Part shown: piece by piece, positions 6,037-10,906 of the stretch
Layout: every line of letters begins with the position of its first letter
Position numbering within the stretch: the stretch's first letter is position 1
From: Paraprevotella stercoravium
GTDB lineage: Bacteria > Bacteroidota > Bacteroidia > Bacteroidales > Bacteroidaceae
Direction of reading: 5' to 3'
Assembly: GCA_018883665.1 (NCBI GenBank)
Contig: JAHLFU010000066.1
Coordinates: 1 to 10,906, forward strand
DNA: 10,906 nucleotides
Notes under the pieces: generated by a model
What the model saw: only the letters and a program-made list of their open reading frames with translations
What the model was told of the DNA's origin: nothing
The model's database searches: none
Translations under genes and position numbers: made by a program

Positions 6037-6684
6037 TCATTTATCAAGACCAAACTTTTTCCTGTAATAGGATTGTGCAGTATAAAGTGCCGCAACAGGA
6101 TTATTTCCAGTCACCCGGTCTTTGGTTACAAGCGTAGTGACATACGCATCCGAATATTTGTAAAACAAGCTGTCATGACCTACACAAAGACCGATGACTA
6201 CATTCAAGTCGGTTTGTGCCCGATTAAGCAACCTTGCCTGCAGAATAGGATTACACATCGCACTGCCAATGCGTTCGCATTCTTCCGGTATACCCACCGA
6301 AGTTTTTGCCTTTCCTGCCACCTTACAAATAACCGAATAAGGTTCGAAACCATTAACACGCAATATACGCGCAAAAATGCGTGCCTCGTTAATCAATCCT
6401 ATGCAGTTGGCAATACCTATCTTGTGTGCTCCTATCTTCCGGGCAAACTCCATAATCTCCTGCACTCGCGTCCACTGGCAATAACCTTCGTATTCCACCT
6501 CAGCACTTGCCACCATAATGTCATGATTCCTCCCTTCTTCATACTTATTCATTGCCCAGGCATCATCTTCTGTGTCCAGACTGGTTGTCAGGCAAAAATC
6601 GGGATATGTACGGTCTTTATACTTACAATTCTGTGTACCACAATCCACACAACTCCAATCGTGCCTGTTTTCTTCCTCACTCAT
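6037..6684 (-). CDS. DUF1847 family cysteine-rich, probable metal-binding protein
   Basis: This 215-aa soluble protein has no signal peptide. Near the N-terminus is a cysteine cluster, WSCVDCGTQNCKYKDRTYPDFC (cysteines at about 12, 15, 20 and 31), likely to bind zinc or another metal. The central part is an alpha/beta fold: a helix with RVQEIMEFARKIG, a strand and glycine turn KIGIANCIGL, and then NGFEPYSVICKVAGK. Further cysteines sit in CNPILQARLLNRAQTDLNVV and IGLCVGHDSLF. The call rests on this overall pattern and length, which match DUF1847 proteins. The biochemical role is unknown. The ATG at 6684 puts the cysteine cluster at the usual distance from the N-terminus. It lies 94 bp downstream of the GH115 gene on the same strand, but has no obvious link to sugar metabolism. 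Its stop abuts the mnmD remnant. The C-terminal end (AQSYYRKKFGLDK) could be native or altered by that junction. Confidence 0.83.
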   Translation of the reverse strand: MSEEENRHDWSCVDCGTQNCKYKDRTYPDFCLTTSLDTEDDAWAMNKYEEGRNHDIMVASAEVEYEGYCQWTRVQEIMEFARKIGAHKIGIANCIGLINEARIFARILRVNGFEPYSVICKVAGKAKTSVGIPEECERIGSAMCNPILQARLLNRAQTDLNVVIGLCVGHDSLFYKYSDAYVTTLVTKDRVTGNNPVAALYTAQSYYRKKFGLDK

Positions 6685-6778
6685 AACTTTCGAAAAAATG
6701 TTTTGTTACACAACAATAATGCTTTTTACTTACTTAGGCTAATCAGAAGTTAAAGATGATCTCCGATTTTCTATTCTC

Positions 6779-9361
6779 TTATTTGCTTTTCAATAAACGA
6801 ATATCCGGCCCGACGTATGTTTCCTTCAGTCCGCCCCAGTCTACAATGATACGCTGTATCATCACACCGGGGTCACCACAACTTAAAGTCAAAGTGTGTG
6901 ATTTACGCCTAGGGTCTATCGGGAAAGAAAACGTAGCTTTTACTCCATTTTGTAACACATTGTCTTTCCAAGATTTAGAGTATTCTTTAGGTATGTTATT
7001 CGTCACTTGCACCGGATGTCCGTCTACTGACACACCAAAGCGCGTCCCTCTACCTTTATATATAGGGAATACCGGCAACGAATAAACATGTACGGTTACC
7101 GAATCGGCATCTATCTGTGGCAATGCATACTCAATCTGAGGAGCCGAAGGAGAAGTGGGATCGGCCAAAGCTTCTGTCGCCTCTCCTAACTGAATGATGT
7201 TCCAGTCGTAACCCAATCCTTTTACCAAACGCAACGTATGACCGGAAGCCGACTTGACCTGATAGCGTGTCAAGTCTACCAGCGTACAACGCTCCAACAC
7301 ATCTTGTTCAAGACGGAGAGACAAGTCCACAGGCATTTCCCCTTTTCCTTTCGTATAAGTTACTTCCGGCATATGCTGATACTTAGCCACCCATCCCGGT
7401 GCCAGCGTCATCATGTAGTTCCATTTCCCATCCAATTGCGTATTATACCGGTGGTTCAACGAAGCGATGCTGTCGTATGCCAATTGCGATTGGCTTGCCG
7501 CCCAATTAGCTTGCTCAACCTTGCCTTCGGCAAGCAATTCACGATTTAATTGCGCCATCAAGAACTTTCGGTTCATCTGATATGAAGCCAAAGCCTGATA
7601 ACCTATCAGTTCGAAGAATGCCGGACGAGAAGCCTCCGGAAGCTCATGATACAAATGCAACGCTTCGTCCGACAAACGTTGGTAATCGTCCAAGCGACGG
7701 AGCGCGTCATTATAATTTTGGAACGAATAGTCGGTAGAAGCCAATTCTGTGTATTCCGGCTCATCCCATTCACGTTCCCATCCCATGAATTCCGGCTTAC
7801 GGCTCCATGCCAACCGATAATATTCATCCAGCATCCGCTGGAAACGAGGCTTGTACTCCTCTCCGAACAACTTCGCCATAAACGCCGACTGGTGTTCATT
7901 GATGGAATGGATATCATATTTGTCTATATCCCATGCCATATCGAAAAACGTCTTGATAGCAAGCTCCGCCGGCTTGATGTCGCCTACGTTCAGCAGCCAG
8001 TAACGGTCGGCACCCGTATCGTAAGCCTTCTTCAATTCTTCGTATATCAACACAGGAGGAATGGTGCATACCCAAAGATAATCGTGCGGAGCACCCAGAT
8101 AAGAAGTATGGTAATAAACGCCTGCCCTTCCGCTACGTTGTTGCTCTTGCGGATTACTCAAGCGTTTCATATAACCGTAATTATCGTCTACCCATACCAA
8201 AGTCACGTCATCGGGTATCTTCAAACCACGTTCGTAAATGTCCAGCACTTCTTTATAAGGAACGAACTGTTGCGGAATGGAGTCAATCGGATGCGGAATA
8301 TATCTCGACAAAATGTTCCGTTGATCTGCCAACACTTCTTCTATCAAACTTACCTCACGTTCCTTAGGCACTCCCACCAATCCAGCATCGTGAATGCCTC
8401 GCATGGCAAGGGTATAGAAATTCTCATAAGGAGCATTCTCCGAGATACGTTTATCAAGTACCTTATTGATGCCGTCTTTATTGGTTACATAATTCCATTC
8501 ACCCATTGTTTTCTCGTCCCATTCTGTCACATTGTTGAAAAGCAAGGGTTCGCAATGCGAAGAAGTCATGACAATGGCAAAACTGTCTGCCACCAATTTG
8601 TTTTCAGGATATTTGTTAAATGATCCCGAACTGGGATGCATGGCTGGAGCCAGCATATTTCCTTTCATACGAAGAATCAGTTCACAGACTTTCGCATACG
8701 TTTTCGGACCGATGTCTCCTAGTTCCTTATCGAATGTCTTCGAAGCCCACGGTGTAATACCCCACCCTTCATCGTTGATAAAGAAGCCCCGGTATTTAAC
8801 ACTAGGAGCCTTAGAAACATAATCTGTTTTTTGAAGATATAAAGCATTCTTTTTCTTAACCGGCACATCCGCCCACCAATAAAGAGGAGATACACCGATG
8901 GCTTCTGATAAAGCAAACGTCCCGTATGCCGTTCCGCGACGGTCGCATCCAGCAATTATCAAAGCCCGTTTTATGCCTTTAACAGGATTCTCAACGGTCT
9001 TAATAAGATATTGTTCCCAACCATTTTGGATACCAGTCACATCTATCTGATTATCACCTGCCAATTTGTCGATAAAAGAGTTATGGTTCAATGTACCAAT
9101 AACAACGATATTTTGCCCTTCACCCGGATTTCCGACCTGGACATGCCCCTTTGTACCGGTTACCCGCCCAATGTCTTCCGCGAATAAAGAAGCCGCCTTT
9201 TTTACCACCTCAAAATCTTCAGGACTTACAAAAATATCACAAGACTCTCCACCTGCACATAAAGGGAAGTCCACCGATGATTTAGGTTTATCGTTTATTT
9301 TCGGCTGGGCGAAAACGGATAATCCACAGAATAGAAATAAGATAACGAATAGATGTTTCAT
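6779..9361 (-). CDS. GH115 xylan/glucuronan alpha-(1,2)-glucuronidase, secreted
   Basis: This is an 860-aa enzyme of glycoside hydrolase family 115, which removes alpha-1,2-linked glucuronic acid or 4-O-methylglucuronic acid from xylan or arabinogalactan-type chains. The signal peptide is residues 1-19 (MKHLFVILFLFCGLSVFAQ), so it acts in the periplasm or at the surface. An N-terminal alpha/beta domain (about 25-175) includes IIAGCDRRGTAYGTFALSE. The catalytic barrel follows (about 185-480), with the family hallmark RGFFINDEGWGITPW (191-205), then MLAPAMHP, RGIHDAGLVG, the YKEVLDIYERGL segment (369-380, with Glu371), VWVDDNYGYMKR and YLGAPHDYLW. A helical domain (about 480-650) and a beta-rich C-terminal domain (about 690-860) complete the usual architecture. 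The length is normal and no frame is broken. The GH29 fucosidase remnant lies 66 bp upstream on the same strand, so the two were probably one operon of a glycan-utilisation locus. Confidence 0.95.
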   Translation of the reverse strand: MKHLFVILFLFCGLSVFAQPKINDKPKSSVDFPLCAGGESCDIFVSPEDFEVVKKAASLFAEDIGRVTGTKGHVQVGNPGEGQNIVVIGTLNHNSFIDKLAGDNQIDVTGIQNGWEQYLIKTVENPVKGIKRALIIAGCDRRGTAYGTFALSEAIGVSPLYWWADVPVKKKNALYLQKTDYVSKAPSVKYRGFFINDEGWGITPWASKTFDKELGDIGPKTYAKVCELILRMKGNMLAPAMHPSSGSFNKYPENKLVADSFAIVMTSSHCEPLLFNNVTEWDEKTMGEWNYVTNKDGINKVLDKRISENAPYENFYTLAMRGIHDAGLVGVPKEREVSLIEEVLADQRNILSRYIPHPIDSIPQQFVPYKEVLDIYERGLKIPDDVTLVWVDDNYGYMKRLSNPQEQQRSGRAGVYYHTSYLGAPHDYLWVCTIPPVLIYEELKKAYDTGADRYWLLNVGDIKPAELAIKTFFDMAWDIDKYDIHSINEHQSAFMAKLFGEEYKPRFQRMLDEYYRLAWSRKPEFMGWEREWDEPEYTELASTDYSFQNYNDALRRLDDYQRLSDEALHLYHELPEASRPAFFELIGYQALASYQMNRKFLMAQLNRELLAEGKVEQANWAASQSQLAYDSIASLNHRYNTQLDGKWNYMMTLAPGWVAKYQHMPEVTYTKGKGEMPVDLSLRLEQDVLERCTLVDLTRYQVKSASGHTLRLVKGLGYDWNIIQLGEATEALADPTSPSAPQIEYALPQIDADSVTVHVYSLPVFPIYKGRGTRFGVSVDGHPVQVTNNIPKEYSKSWKDNVLQNGVKATFSFPIDPRRKSHTLTLSCGDPGVMIQRIIVDWGGLKETYVGPDIRLLKSK

Positions 9362-9427
9362 ACTATTTACTGATTTTAATACGAATATATGAATTAATTA
9401 AGTTTGAAACCGAATTTAATCCTCTCT

Positions 9428-9973
9428 TTAAGAATTTTTTAATGAAACTTCTAATACGTAAATAGGATAAGAATCAACCAATTCCCCCATACGAATCATC
9501 AAACCATCTTCACCCAATTTCCAATTCACATCCTGCCTTTCCGACAAACATTTCACCATTTCTATTTTGTCCTGTTTTGTAAAAGCTCTCAATTTAAAGA
9601 CTGTATCTTGTACATGGCGCACAATGACATATACTTTATTCCCTTTGCTCGTATAGCGCACGTCTGGAATCCGTTGCTGAGGAAACCCATTGAAAACAGC
9701 ATCGTCAAATTCTGCTTTTATCTCTTCATCAGGTTGGTTAGGATTCATTTTTTCTTCGTAAATACGCCAAGGCCTCGTCCCATAAATAGCTTCGCCATTC
9801 ATTTGCATCCAAGTGTGCAACTCTTTTATAATCGGAAATGTCTGCTTAGGGAAAGCTCCCTGACCATTAGGAGCCACATTTAATAACATATTTCCCCCTT
9901 TGCTGACTATATCCGTTAAATAACGTATAATCATATCTGGTTTTTTATATAGGGTATCATAACTAATACTTCG
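9428..9973 (-). pseudogene. C-terminal remnant of a GH29 alpha-L-fucosidase, 5' part lost
   Basis: The open minus-strand frame shows late motifs of GH29 alpha-L-fucosidases: YDTLYKKPDMIIRYLTDIVS, then SKGGNMLLNVAPNGQG, then the helix ending MNGEAIYGTRPWRIYEE, followed by the C-terminal beta region with NKVYVIVRH. An internal Met at 9934 could start a 168-aa peptide, but homology to the family continues upstream of it to about 9959. The frame then meets a TAA at 9974-9976. Full-length enzymes are more than 400 aa. The signal peptide, the barrel and the nucleophile region are all missing, so the product cannot be active. The break coincides with the start of AT-rich sequence leading into the transposase, which points to an insertion followed by deletion. 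The stop lies 66 bp upstream of the GH115 start. The remaining codons look intact, so the loss is probably recent. Confidence 0.85.
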
Positions 9974-10038
9974 TTAAATTAATATCTAATCCTTTGATAG
10001 CAAATAAGTTAATTAATAAAGTTTAGCAGAACAAAGTA

Positions 10039-10115
10039 GGTCAAGTGGCTGAAATTCAGTACCTTTAATGGTATCTAACCACACATTAAAGCAATGAACA
10101 GAACAGCACTTGACC
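10039..10115 (+). promoter_or_regulatory. 9-bp inverted repeat enclosing the transposase start codon
   Basis: GGTCAAGTG (10039-10047) is the exact reverse complement of CACTTGACC (10107-10115). The start codon at 10094 lies inside the loop. In several insertion sequences, RNA read in from outside folds over the transposase start and blocks its translation. The same could happen here, but this is inference from position only. Confidence 0.35.
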
Positions 10116-10906
10116 AATATGAGGAACTCGTAACCGATGCTTTGAAAAGTTGTTCAGCAAAGTTACGCAGACAGCTCGGAACAACGCTTCCGGCAGTTGT
10201 TCGAACGTGAGTTTGACTGGATACAGTTCAATCTCTTCCTTATGCGGCAGCGGTTTGGAGAAAGCGTTAGAAAAGCCATTGCCATAGACGCGAGCTACAT
10301 TTCAAAGTCGGGAAAGAAGACTCCTTATATCGGCAAGTTCTGGTCGGGATGCGCTTCTCAGGTGAAACGGGGCTTGGAAATTCTCGGTATCGGCATTATC
10401 GACATTGACAGTCGGGACTGTATGATGCTGCGTGCGGAACAGACGCCGGACAAGACGTATCTGGAAAAGCAAGGCGAAGATTACAACCTTGTGGACTGGT
10501 ATCTTGACGTGCTCCGCAAACACAAGGACAGGCTGCTTCGCATAACACGTTATGTCGTTGCAGACGCCTGGTTCTCAAAGGCGAAGTTCGTGGGTGAAGC
10601 CTGCCTGCTGGGATTCCATGTCATCAGCCGCCTGCGTGATGATGCCGCCTTGTGGTATGCACATGACGGTGTTCGCACAGGTAAACGGGGACGGCCGCGT
10701 ATCAAGGGCGAGAAGATTGATTTTGAAAACCTCGACCTTCAGCGTTGCGAGGTTCTCGACATTGAAGGAGGAAGGGCTTACTCAGTCAAGGCATATTCAA
10801 AGGCAATGAAACGCAACATCAAAGTCGTGGTTCATTATCCGGAATCGGGAGGACATAAGATCTATTTCTCCACCGACCTTGACATGGCGGCCAAAGACAT
10901 CATCGA
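10094..10906 (+). pseudogene. IS4-type DDE transposase, frameshifted by an internal deletion and cut by the window end
   Basis: The ATG at 10094 begins a typical Bacteroides transposase N-terminus (MNRTALDQYEELV, then a Cys-Ser-Ala-Lys helix). That frame ends at TGA 10208-10210 after 38 codons. From about 10176 another frame carries the rest of the protein without a stop to the window end. It reads SEQRFRQLFEREFDWIQFNL, AIAIDASYISKSGKKTP (first catalytic Asp at 10287-10289), IGKFWSGCASQVKRG, EILGIGIIDIDSRDC, then YVVADAWFSKAKF (likely second Asp at 10563-10565) and KAYSKAMKRNIKVVVHYPE. Comparison with what I recall of related proteins suggests that roughly 25-30 codons (a hydrophobic segment) are missing at the junction, with a deletion length of 2 modulo 3. 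The catalytic Glu would lie outside the window. The element is probably unable to move on its own. Confidence 0.8.

Larger units (their letters stand above)
9974..10906 (+). mobile_element. Insertion sequence with DDE (IS4-type) transposase, left part
   Basis: The region from the break in the fucosidase gene to the window end holds a transposase leader and coding region. GC content rises clearly in the coding part (from about 10230 on) compared with the neighbouring Bacteroides genes, which fits foreign or mobile DNA. The right end is outside the window, so the terminal inverted repeats could not be compared and the exact left end is uncertain within about 9960-10090. The 120 bp before the transposase start are AT-rich and carry one arm of an inverted repeat (10039-10047) whose partner lies inside the gene. 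Confidence 0.6.

Noticed and set aside
5862..6137. 91-codon plus-strand frame over the mnmD remnant
   Set aside because: The minus strand shows the MnmD signature here, so the plus-strand frame is a shadow.
6073..6753. 226-codon plus-strand frame opposite DUF1847
   Set aside because: It is antisense to a gene with a clear cysteine motif, and its composition looks like reverse-strand shadow.
7646..8623. Long open frame (325 codons) on the plus strand inside the GH115 region
   Set aside because: It lies wholly opposite the well-supported GH115 gene, its translation matches no known pattern, and it is a mirror effect of that gene's codon use.
10552..10809. 85-codon frame within the transposase region
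   Set aside because: The transposase catalytic motifs are in another frame across this whole stretch, so this is an overlapping shadow.

Overview
The window looks like a chromosomal segment of a gut Bacteroides or close relative. The signs are a fimbrillin-type lipoprotein with a short SPII signal, a secreted GH115 alpha-glucuronidase beside a GH29 fucosidase remnant, secreted proteins whose signal peptides end in AQ or ANAQ, AT-rich spacers, mostly weak Shine-Dalgarno sequences, and a DDE transposase of the kind common in Bacteroides genomes. The exact species cannot be told from the sequence.

Layout. (1) 1-5653, plus strand: a rightward run of seven genes. It begins with the 3' end of a YbjN-like gene, overlapped by ATGA with a small secreted protein built almost entirely of 14-residue tyrosine-rich repeats. 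A 340-bp spacer follows, holding a ~231-bp MITE-like element with terminal inverted repeats. Then come a secreted BIG2-domain protein, a fimbrillin-like lipoprotein, an unrecognised 188-aa protein, a von Willebrand A (vWA) protein with an intact MIDAS motif, and a membrane-anchored WG-repeat protein. (2) 5654-6036: a convergent junction with no intact gene. It contains a degraded 3' fragment of mnmD (tRNA-modifying methyltransferase) on the minus strand, with an internal stop. (3) 6037-6684, minus: a DUF1847 protein with a cysteine cluster. (4) 6779-9361, minus: a full-length GH115 enzyme. (5) 9428-9973, minus: the C-terminal part of a GH29 alpha-L-fucosidase, cut off at its 5' side. (6) About 9974-10906: the left part of an insertion sequence whose transposase is itself broken by an apparent internal deletion and frameshift, and which runs off the window end.

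How the parts fit together. The left half mixes envelope or surface proteins (BIG2, fimbrillin, WG repeat) with two proteins of likely cytosolic location (vWA and the 188-aa protein). Tight spacing of the last three genes (21 and 12 bp) suggests they are co-transcribed, but their joint function is unknown. The right half is a remnant of a carbohydrate-utilisation locus. GH29 was probably upstream of GH115 in one minus-strand operon, and a mobile-element event appears to have removed the front of the fucosidase. Three independent signs of gene decay (mnmD, GH29, transposase) and the MITE-like element make this a region of active rearrangement. No tRNA, rRNA, CRISPR array or clear Bacteroides -33/-7 promoter (TTTG/TANNTTTG) was seen in the right place for any gene.
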